This document shows positions 57,720-64,000 of a stretch of 64,000 nt of DNA, one piece after another; positions within the stretch are counted from its first letter, which is position 1; each line of letters starts with the position of its first letter. A model generated the notes under the pieces. It searched no databases and had not been told where the DNA came from. It saw nothing but the letters and a program-made list of their open reading frames with translations. The position numbers and the translations under genes are program-made. This stretch comes from Clostridium omnivorum (lineage in GTDB: Bacteria; Bacillota; Clostridia; Clostridiales; Clostridiaceae): the NCBI RefSeq assembly GCF_026012015.1, contig NZ_BRXR01000001.1, positions 1,600,001 to 1,664,000 on the forward strand. Direction: 5' to 3'.

Positions 57720-58193
57720 TCATTCTGCAATAAGATTATTATTTTTTGCAAATATATTTAATCTCTTAATTTCTTTCTTATCTTCAATTTCGTTCACTAT
57801 TTTATTATACAAGCTTTTTGCATCTGTATTTCTTCCAAGCTTTATTAGACAATCTATTGTCCAAACAAGACCTTCAGCATAGTGAAATTTCTTTTCGTAG
57901 GAAAATAGCTTCTCAAATGTTTTTTCATAATAGTTTACTGCTAGTTCATATTCCTTTAATTTGTAATAGCTATTAGATATAGTAAATAGTACAGTAATCA
58001 TCTCTTCTGTGTCTAATGTGAATTTATCTAATATCTCTAGGGCCAAGTCTATGGCCCTTTTCCACCTTTTACCTACAAGATGCATTTCCAGTACTTTCAT
58101 ATAATCATTTTTAGTTTTTGGCTTATAACTCTTTTTATAAATAAATGAAGCAATAACAATTATACATCCCGATATTACAATTACACTTCTCAT
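57720..58193 (-). CDS. Membrane-anchored TPR-like protein
   Basis: A 157-residue protein with an N-terminal anchor (VIVISGCIIVIASFIY) and helix pairs of tetratricopeptide type: KRAIDLALEILDKF, TISNSYYKLKEYELAVNYYEKTFEKL and GRNTDAKSLYNKIVNEI. AGGAT precedes the ATG. TPR proteins hold partner proteins together; the partner is unknown. A small two-helix membrane gene lies upstream on the same strand. Confidence 0.72.
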   Translation of the reverse strand: MRSVIVISGCIIVIASFIYKKSYKPKTKNDYMKVLEMHLVGKRWKRAIDLALEILDKFTLDTEEMITVLFTISNSYYKLKEYELAVNYYEKTFEKLFSYEKKFHYAEGLVWTIDCLIKLGRNTDAKSLYNKIVNEIEDKKEIKRLNIFAKNNNLIAE

Positions 58194-58293
58194 TTTTTAT
58201 CCTAACCATCCATTATTCTTTAAGTATCATATGCATAAATTAAATCTTTAACAATAGAACCTATCCAATTCCTGCAGAACTAAATTCATCAAC

Positions 58294-58497
58294 TTAAATT
58301 ATTATTAAATTATAACTAAATTGAAGCGAAATATAAATTATTAATATTATGAACCCTATAATGCTTAATTGGACACTTCTCTTCTTGTATGTAAGCTCTC
58401 CACTTTTTTTAAATCTTTTCCCAAGGTACAATGAAAATCCAATAAAAGCAATTGCTAAAATTAATATTAATATTAGTATTACTTGTAGCCAAAACAT
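58294..58497 (-). CDS. Small two-helix membrane protein
   Basis: A 67-residue frame from the ATG giving MFWLQVIL, chosen because AGGCGGTGG lies just before it. Two hydrophobic helices (LQVILILILILAIAFIGFSLYLG and SVQLSIIGFIILIIYISLQF) are joined by a basic loop RFKKSGELTYKKR. It is not recognised. It could be co-transcribed with the TPR-like gene 100 bases downstream. Confidence 0.6.
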   Translation of the reverse strand: MFWLQVILILILILAIAFIGFSLYLGKRFKKSGELTYKKRSVQLSIIGFIILIIYISLQFSYNLIII

Positions 58498-58578
58498 TTT
58501 ACCACCGCCTAAAATAAAATTCACAGATGCGGCCCTAGGATATCAATTTAACTATATGTTCTTCTACAATTGCCTGTC

Positions 58579-59880
58579 TCAAGCTAAAATATCATAAACC
58601 ACATTGCTATACAGCTTCACAGCTTTTATAAGGTCCGCTTCATTAAAATCAAAATTTGAGCTGTGATGTTCTCCCATTAAGTCACTTCCAAACATGATGT
58701 AAGTGGCTTTGCCTCCTGTGGCTTGGACTCTTTCCATCATGTAGGCAATGTCTTCACTAGCTCCAAATTTAACTTTTTCATGGTGAATTTTATTGTAAAC
58801 TCCCATATGAGCTGCAGCATTTTCAACTATTGCTGCCATTTCTTCATCGCTTATGGCACTAATTGAACTTCCCATATATTTTATATGAACTCTGGTTCCA
58901 TGCATTTCTGCAGAAGCTTTTAATATCCTCTCTGCATAACTTTTCATGTACTCATTTAGCGCTGTGGTTTCTCCCCTAGTCTCTATGATCATATAGGCCC
59001 TTTCAGGAATAACATTTCTTTGCACTCCTGCCTGCAAGCAACCTACATTTATCCTTGTTTCACCCTCACTATTTCTTGGAATTGAGTACAAGTTCATAAC
59101 TGCTGAGGCAGCTGAAAGCAGTGCGTTATCTCCCTTTTCTGGAGCTGCTGCTGCATGAGAAGCCTTTCCGATAAATTCTGCATCTATCTTAGATGTTGAT
59201 AAAAATCCGCTGGTACCACATACTAATTCACCTGATTTTCTAGAATTTATTCCAATGTTCCCACTTATTAGAAAATCCACATCCTCCAGTACTCCAGCTT
59301 CTACCATGGCCTTAGCTCCTCTAACGCCTTCTTCCGCTGGCTGAAATATTAGTTTCACTGTACCTTTTAGTCTTTCACTAATCTGCGCTAATATTTCAGC
59401 TACTCCAAGGCCTATAGCTGCATGTCCATCATGCCCACATGCATGCATAACATTTTTCTCTATGGAAGAAAAGCCTTCTCTGTATGGTTTATGAGAAATA
59501 TCTTCACTCTCATTAATTTGCAGTGCATCTATGTCAAACCTCAATGCCACAATAGGACCTTTACCATTTCCTACGGATGCGACTACCCCCGTAAAACCGT
59601 CTTTCATCTCTTCTGCTATTTTTTTATCTGCACCATAGCTTAAGGCTTTTTTCAGGTTTTCCTTAAGGATAGCTTCCTCAGGTACATCCATCCTAAAAGC
59701 TTCCTTAAGAACTTCCCTTCCAAGCTTAACCTCATATCCAAGTTCTATAAGCCTTCGCGCAATTAGTGAAGCCGTTCTAAATTCCATGAACCCTAGTTCA
59801 GGATACTTATGAAAATCTCTTCTCATTTCAATAATCTTGCTTTCTATATTATCGGCCAAGCTATTTATTGTTTCATCCAT
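58579..59880 (-). CDS. abgA: M20-family amidohydrolase, AbgA-like (p-aminobenzoyl-glutamate hydrolase subunit)
   Basis: Zinc amidohydrolase of 433 residues. Metal and catalytic motifs are HACGHDGH, FQPAEEGVRGA, the dimerisation-domain His in KASHAAAAPE, and the C-terminal HHSSNFDFNE. The reading matches E. coli AbgA over its whole length, including the distinctive insert before the first metal motif (LGREVLKEAFRMDVPEE and GFTGVVASVGNG) that ordinary M20D peptidases lack. AbgA works with AbgB on a folate breakdown product, but no abgB is in the window. The ATG at 59880 has GGAAGTGA upstream. It is the last gene of the arsR-aldehyde dehydrogenase operon. Confidence 0.85.
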   Translation of the reverse strand: MDETINSLADNIESKIIEMRRDFHKYPELGFMEFRTASLIARRLIELGYEVKLGREVLKEAFRMDVPEEAILKENLKKALSYGADKKIAEEMKDGFTGVVASVGNGKGPIVALRFDIDALQINESEDISHKPYREGFSSIEKNVMHACGHDGHAAIGLGVAEILAQISERLKGTVKLIFQPAEEGVRGAKAMVEAGVLEDVDFLISGNIGINSRKSGELVCGTSGFLSTSKIDAEFIGKASHAAAAPEKGDNALLSAASAVMNLYSIPRNSEGETRINVGCLQAGVQRNVIPERAYMIIETRGETTALNEYMKSYAERILKASAEMHGTRVHIKYMGSSISAISDEEMAAIVENAAAHMGVYNKIHHEKVKFGASEDIAYMMERVQATGGKATYIMFGSDLMGEHHSSNFDFNEADLIKAVKLYSNVVYDILA

Positions 59881-59916
59881 TGTAATCACTTCCCAAGCAT
59901 TTATTTATGCTAAAAT

Positions 59917-60471
59917 TTAATAGTGCCCAAATTCACAGCCCCCATTTTTTCCATAAAGCTCATCAATAAGAACATACCTGGAATCCCTTTTTTCATAAAG
60001 CTTTACTATCCCCTTTGCATGCTGGCCATTCCACAGTTCCGTACGGCTTTTTTCACCTCTAGGATTTTCATGGTTAACCTTACTCATAGATTTCTTGTCA
60101 CATACAAAGCTGACTTCAATTTTACTTGTTTTATTGGAAACATTTATGTTCCACATAATTATATTTTCATTTTCTCTGAAGTCGACTTCTTGCTTTGAGC
60201 CATCAAGTACCTTTAAAAAATCATATTCGTATATCTTTCCTTTATAGGAAAAGTCAGCTAGTACCTTTTCAGTGAATTTAGCTCCAAAAACAACAGGGCA
60301 CCCTCCCCTTAATTCGAGGCTAGTTTGTTCCATCATATCCCCAGATATTGCACTTTTAAAATTATTGCAGTTAAGCCATATCCATGGATTTGTAAAATCT
60401 TTTCCCCTAGCAAGTAATCTTTGCTTTAGCTGATTAGAACTTTTCTCTTCATATAAACTCTTTGACCCCAT
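59917..60471 (-). CDS. Unknown protein, possibly tocopherol cyclase-like C-terminal domain
   Basis: A 184-residue soluble protein, mostly beta strands. Segments NPWIWLNCNNF, FSYKGKIYEYDFLKVLDG and KGIVKLYEKRDSRYVLIDELYGKNGGCEFGHY (three separate stretches) recall the C-terminal half of tocopherol cyclase-like proteins, where a W-x-W-x-x-N-x-F motif and a terminal Gly-Gly-x-Glu-x-Gly are conserved. If so, it corresponds to only half of the usual length. AGGGGCGAG supports the ATG, so it is a complete gene rather than a 5'-broken one. It sits between the aldehyde dehydrogenase and abgA genes in one operon. The assignment is tentative. Confidence 0.5.
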   Translation of the reverse strand: MGSKSLYEEKSSNQLKQRLLARGKDFTNPWIWLNCNNFKSAISGDMMEQTSLELRGGCPVVFGAKFTEKVLADFSYKGKIYEYDFLKVLDGSKQEVDFRENENIIMWNINVSNKTSKIEVSFVCDKKSMSKVNHENPRGEKSRTELWNGQHAKGIVKLYEKRDSRYVLIDELYGKNGGCEFGHY

Positions 60472-60503
60472 AAATTCTCGCCCCTATCTAAGAAATTACT
60501 AAG

Positions 60504-61892
60504 CTATTTCATAGCCTTTCTCAATAGCTTAATTTTTTTCTTATTATAAGGTGGAAAAACTAAGCTAATATTAACCTTAGTACTCTTTTTTAGCACACTC
60601 TTCATATGTGAGAAGGTTTCAAAGCTCTTATGTCCATGATAGGACCCCATACCTGAATATCCTACGCCTCCAAAGGGCAATAAGGGATTTGCTAAGTGAG
60701 TTATAGTATCATTAACACAGCCTCCGCCGTAGGACACATTTTCTATAACCTTTTTCTCTATAATGTTATTTTCAGTAAATAGATATAAAGCTAAAGGTTT
60801 AGGTCTGCTATTTATCTTCTTTATGGCTTCATTAATATCTTCGTATTCAATAATTGGAAGAATAGGTCCGAATATTTCATCTTCCATAACCTTATCCTCA
60901 AAGGTCACATTATCCAAAATAGTTGGAGCAATGTACTTTTCTTCAACATCGAAGTCTCCTCCTAAAATCACCTTATCCTTATCAATTAAATCAATGAGCC
61001 TCTTCATCTGCCTGTCATTTATAATCCTGCCATAATCTGCACTGTCTTTTGGGTTTTCTCCATAAAAGTCTTTTGTTTTTTCTATAAGCTCCTCAATTAA
61101 TTGCTTTTTCACAGCCCTGTGCACAAGAATATAATCTGGAGCAACGCAGGTCTGTCCTACATTCATAAACTTTCCCCAAGCTATTCTTTTAGCAGCTATG
61201 TCTATATTTGCATCTTTATCAACTATGCAGGGGCTCTTCCCCCCTAACTCCAAGGTTACTGGAACAAGGTTTTTAGCAGCTGCCCCCATAACTATCTTTC
61301 CAACTCCAATACTGCCTGTAAAGAAAATGTAATCAAAAGGAGCATTTATAAGAGCTGTGTTATTATCTCTTCCTCCTCCAACTACTCTAATGTATTTTTC
61401 ATTAAAATTATCCACAATAATCTTCTCCACTACAGCTGCTACATTTGGTGTATACTCTGAAGTCTTAACTACTGCACAGTTTCCAGCGGCTATGGCTCCT
61501 ACTAGAGGCTCAAATATAAGTTGAAATGGATAATTAAAAGGTCCCACTATAAGTACTGTTCCAAAGGGTTCAGGATATATATAGCTTTTTGATTTGAAAT
61601 GAACTATAGAAGTTCTTACCCTTTTTACCTTTGCCCATTTTCTGATGTTCTTTATAAAATTACCTATACTGTCATATAAAAATCCTATTTCTGTTGCGTA
61701 GGACTCAAATTCTGATTTATGCAGATCCTTGTATAGAGCTTCCACAATTGATTTTTCATTTATTTGAATAGCATTCTTAAGCTTTTCAAGCTGTGCTATT
61801 CTAAATTCTATACTTCTTGTTTCCCCAGTTTGAAAGTAATCCCTATGCTCTGACAGCATGCTTAATACTTTTTCATTATTCAATATTTCCAT
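60504..61892 (-). CDS. Aldehyde dehydrogenase (class 3-like)
   Basis: NAD(P)-dependent oxidoreductase of 462 residues that oxidises aldehydes to acids. The general base Glu is in VTLELGGKSP and the catalytic Cys in NVGQTCVAPDY. VGPFNYPFQLIFEPLVGAIAAGN and FFTGSIGVGK define the cofactor site. The overall length and C-terminal PPYNKKKIKLLRK tail resemble the ALDH3/YwdH group, whose members take fatty or aromatic aldehydes and may be membrane-associated. The start is the ATG with GGAGGGG upstream; the longer frame is not used. It is the second gene after arsR, 57 bases downstream. Confidence 0.93.
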   Translation of the reverse strand: MEILNNEKVLSMLSEHRDYFQTGETRSIEFRIAQLEKLKNAIQINEKSIVEALYKDLHKSEFESYATEIGFLYDSIGNFIKNIRKWAKVKRVRTSIVHFKSKSYIYPEPFGTVLIVGPFNYPFQLIFEPLVGAIAAGNCAVVKTSEYTPNVAAVVEKIIVDNFNEKYIRVVGGGRDNNTALINAPFDYIFFTGSIGVGKIVMGAAAKNLVPVTLELGGKSPCIVDKDANIDIAAKRIAWGKFMNVGQTCVAPDYILVHRAVKKQLIEELIEKTKDFYGENPKDSADYGRIINDRQMKRLIDLIDKDKVILGGDFDVEEKYIAPTILDNVTFEDKVMEDEIFGPILPIIEYEDINEAIKKINSRPKPLALYLFTENNIIEKKVIENVSYGGGCVNDTITHLANPLLPFGGVGYSGMGSYHGHKSFETFSHMKSVLKKSTKVNISLVFPPYNKKKIKLLRKAMK

Positions 61893-61949
61893 AGTGCCCC
61901 TCCATTCATATAATGTATATGCTATAATAATCAAACTAATATATTATAC

Positions 61950-62276
61950 TTATCTGAGCTCACAGCTTTTTTCTATTAAGCCTATTAGGACTTTTATTTT
62001 CTCTATTGGTTCTTTAAGTGTTAGATAATAAAAGTTCTCGGTACCCTTTTTTTCACTGTCTACTATCCCAGCCTGCTTTAAAGCCTTTAAATGGTGTGAT
62101 ATAGCAGGTCTTGAAAGTGGCATCTTTTCCGTAATCATATTGACATTAAAGCCCTCTTCTCTCTCCGCAAGCACCATAAGTATATTTTGTCTTATTTCAT
62201 CTGCTAATACTGAAAATAGCGGTATACATTCCCTAAATACATTTAAAATATCTTCTACATCTTTTTCTGTTTTCAT
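61950..62276 (-). CDS. ArsR-family winged-helix regulator
   Basis: A 108-residue dimeric regulator. The recognition helix region is MPLSRPAISHHLKALKQAGIVDSEK with the wing GTENFYYL. The metal-site motif ELCVCDL of ArsR/SmtB sensors is missing, and only two isolated cysteines are present, so it is unlikely to be a classic metal sensor. TAGGAG precedes the ATG. It heads the operon with the aldehyde dehydrogenase, the unknown gene and abgA, and a 25-base inverted repeat overlaps its promoter, implying autorepression. Confidence 0.92.
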   Translation of the reverse strand: MKTEKDVEDILNVFRECIPLFSVLADEIRQNILMVLAEREEGFNVNMITEKMPLSRPAISHHLKALKQAGIVDSEKKGTENFYYLTLKEPIEKIKVLIGLIEKSCELR

Positions 62277-62315
62277 ATTTTCTCCTATACGTTTATTAGT
62301 TTAATCTTTTAAACC

Positions 62316-62344
62316 ATTGTAAAACAACTTCAAAATTATGTCAA
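62316..62344 (-). promoter_or_regulatory. Sigma-A promoter of the arsR operon
   Basis: Minus-strand TTGACA (62339-62344, full consensus), 17-base spacer, TACAAT (62316-62321). The leader to arsR is about 30 bases. Confidence 0.8.
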
Positions 62345-62360
62345 CTTATTATTGACATAA
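62336..62360. promoter_or_regulatory. Candidate ArsR operator over the arsR -35 element
   Basis: Perfect 9-base arms TTATGTCAA (62336-62344) and TTGACATAA (62352-62360) with a 7-base centre. The arm at 62336-62344 contains the -35 hexamer, so binding would block RNA polymerase. Confidence 0.65.
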
Positions 62361-62378
62361 CATGCTTTTAGGATTATA

Positions 62379-62393
62379 ATGAACGTAGTTCAT
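62379..62393. promoter_or_regulatory. TGAAC-NNN-GTTCA inverted repeat, copy 1
   Basis: ATGAACGTAGTTCAT lies in the divergent arsR-MFS gap. A second copy of the core occurs at 62551-62563. Paired sites of this kind suggest a regulator of the exporter not encoded inside the window. Confidence 0.5.
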
Positions 62394-62550
62394 AAAATTA
62401 AAATTTATAGTTCTTTAATCATTTTTTATGAACATTACTTTTCATCAGTGTTATAACTTATGAAAAATATCATGTTGTAATTCATGTAAATAGATACTTA
62501 TGAAGTTAATTTTGAAATCTATTTAGCATGAATTTATTTAAAGTTTTTTA

Positions 62551-62563
62551 TGAACAAGGTTCA
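62551..62563. promoter_or_regulatory. TGAAC-NNN-GTTCA inverted repeat, copy 2
   Basis: TGAACAAGGTTCA lies 40 bases before the MFS start. Flanking TTTA/TAAA extends the symmetry imperfectly. The ATG at 62603 has GGAGG seven bases upstream. Confidence 0.5.
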
Positions 62564-62602
62564 CATAAATACAAATATCTATTATATTAATGGAGGTTTA
62601 AT

Positions 62603-64000
62603 ATGAAAAAAAAGAGTTCAAACTTAATACTAATTTTATTTCTACTAGGAATTTTTATGGGAGCAATAGATACAGGAATAGTCTCCCCTGGCAGGGAACT
62701 TATACAAAACAGCTTTGGGGTAGATAGAAGTGCAGGTACTTGGATGTTAACATTATACACCCTTGTTTATGCTGTATCCATGCCTATAGTCAGCAAAATG
62801 GGAGACAAATTTGGATATAAAAAAGCCTATATATTTGGTATCGCTACTTTTGGTTTAGGTTCATTACTATGTGGTCTTTCCAACTTTTATGGAACCTTTT
62901 CCTTTTTCCTAATTTCTCGTGGAATTCAAGCACTAGGCGCAGGTGGAATAATGCCAATTGCAAATGCAGTAATAGGTAACAGCTTCCCTGAAGAAAAGAG
63001 AGGAACTGCACTAGGCCTTGTTGGTATGATATATGGAGTAGGAAATATTCTTGGGCCTACACTAGGAAGCAGTATAATTGATTTAGCTGGTTCTAGTCAT
63101 TGGGGATGGATATTCTTTATAAATGTACCTATCAGCTTAATAATACTATTATTCAGTTATAAATTAAAAAATACAAAAGCAGAAACTCAAAAGCCAATGG
63201 ATTTAGCAGGTGCAGTAGTGCTTGCTGGGGTAATAAGCAGTATTATGTACGCACTAACTAATTTAGACTTTTTCCACTTTACCACTAGTATAAAAGCAAC
63301 TAATGTTTATCCATACTTAATAATCTTTGTTGTATTAACTCCATTTATGGTATTTATTGAAAGTAAAGCTAAAGACCCAATACTAAATATAAAATACTTT
63401 AAAGACAAGCAAATGTTAACTATATTAATAATTTCCTTTATTGTTGGTATTGGAATGATGGGTATGGTATTTGTACCTCAATTCTCGGAAAATGTATTAA
63501 AACTTAAAGCTGGCAGCGGTGGATATCTTGTAACTTTACTTGCAGTATTCTCAGGTGTGGCTGCTCCAGTAAGTGGTAAGCTTATTGATAAAAAAGGTGC
63601 TCGCTTTGTTTTATGCTTAGGCTTCCTATTTACTATTACAGGTACCCTATTTCTTGGATTTATAGCTACTAAGCTTTTAAATTTTATAGGCATATTCATA
63701 GGCCTTGCTTTAATGGGACTTGGTGTAGGTTTTACAATGGGTGCTCCATTAAACTATCTTGTTCTTGAAACAGTACCGAAGGAAGAAAGCGCCACTGGGC
63801 TTGCAACTATGTCTCTTATGAGATCCATAGGACTTGCAATATCTCCAAGCGTAATGATTGGCTTCATTGTTGACGCCGCTAAAAATCTTCAGCCTAAACT
63901 TATGGAGGTTTTGGCTGTTGCAATGCCAAAAGGCATGTCTATGCCTGCTGCGACTTCAGGTTCAAGTTCAGGCGCCTTTAAAGCTCTACAAAATGCTGAT
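62603..64000 (+). CDS. DHA2-type MFS multidrug exporter (3' end outside window)
   Basis: Open frame of 466 codons with no stop before the window ends, so the gene is partial here. It encodes a major facilitator of the 14-helix drug:H+ antiporter (EmrB/QacA) group. Helix 1 reads LILILFLLGIFMGAIDTGIVSP with the acidic residue of that group. Motif A is GDKFGYKKAY, and the motif C-like GVGNILGPTLGS in helix 5 marks antiporters. FFINVPI is a DHA2 signature. Near the end an extracellular loop rich in Met, Ser and Ala (MPKGMSMPAATSGSSSGAFK) appears. It is divergent from the arsR operon. Confidence 0.92.
   Translation, partial: MKKKSSNLILILFLLGIFMGAIDTGIVSPGRELIQNSFGVDRSAGTWMLTLYTLVYAVSMPIVSKMGDKFGYKKAYIFGIATFGLGSLLCGLSNFYGTFSFFLISRGIQALGAGGIMPIANAVIGNSFPEEKRGTALGLVGMIYGVGNILGPTLGSSIIDLAGSSHWGWIFFINVPISLIILLFSYKLKNTKAETQKPMDLAGAVVLAGVISSIMYALTNLDFFHFTTSIKATNVYPYLIIFVVLTPFMVFIESKAKDPILNIKYFKDKQMLTILIISFIVGIGMMGMVFVPQFSENVLKLKAGSGGYLVTLLAVFSGVAAPVSGKLIDKKGARFVLCLGFLFTITGTLFLGFIATKLLNFIGIFIGLALMGLGVGFTMGAPLNYLVLETVPKEESATGLATMSLMRSIGLAISPSVMIGFIVDAAKNLQPKLMEVLAVAMPKGMSMPAATSGSSSGAFKALQNAD

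Noticed and set aside
61950-62276. Arsenic or metal resistance regulator
   Set aside because: The fold is ArsR-type, but the metal-binding ELCVCDL motif is absent and no metal efflux gene is linked.

Overview
The window is AT-rich, densely packed DNA that looks like a chromosomal segment of an endospore-forming, low-GC Firmicute, most likely a Clostridium. The grounds are strong AGGAGG-type ribosome binding sites, a GerA-type spore germination operon, a rubredoxin, a clostridial nadABC operon, a VanW/G5 wall protein, an LTA synthase and paired MCPs. No rRNA, tRNA, CRISPR array, integrase or intact insertion sequence was seen. Most genes are bounded by clear intrinsic terminators, many of them shared by convergent genes.

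Layout. 0.2-9 kb: a Sir2 deacetylase converges on a nicotinamidase-like hydrolase. Next come a 1817-residue signalling protein (pseudokinase, AAA+ ATPase, TPR, GAF, GGDEF, GAF) and a divergent cysteine-desulfurase-like enzyme. 9-15.4 kb: a DsrE-like protein with a zinc alcohol dehydrogenase, a rubredoxin too short for most ORF filters, asnB, a HAD phosphatase, dihydrofolate reductase and speD. 15.7-20.3 kb: nadABC behind a good promoter with an operator-like palindrome, then an AprX-like intracellular subtilase. 20.3-28.2 kb: a germinant-receptor operon (B-C-A order), a flotillin/NfeD pair, an AI-2E-family permease and a small protein. 28.3-36.7 kb: a lacZ-tetR operon with its own palindrome, a VanW protein, small unknowns and an APC permease. 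37-45.6 kb: ilvE, a staygreen-family protein, marR with a heterodimeric ABC exporter, and an LTA synthase with a small membrane protein. 45.6-56.3 kb: envelope and sensing genes, namely a two-component system, a MacB/FtsX-type ABC transporter and two paralogous chemoreceptors of equal length that flank the transporter. 56.6-64 kb: a nucleoside hydrolase, small membrane proteins, an arsR-aldehyde dehydrogenase-unknown-abgA operon, and a DHA2-type MFS exporter that runs off the window end.

Themes. NAD chemistry recurs: de novo synthesis (nadABC), NAD consumption (Sir2) and possible nicotinamide recycling. Envelope stress and drug efflux account for much of the right half. Three loci carry GC-rich REP-like palindromes with GTGCCAC/GTGGCAC ends, which stand out against the AT-rich background. 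The best candidates for undescribed biology are the pseudokinase-cyclase protein, the arsR-aldehyde dehydrogenase-(tocopherol cyclase-like)-abgA operon, the staygreen homologue in an apparently non-photosynthetic host, and the REP-like family. All functional statements are family-level inferences from reading the sequence; no database search was run.
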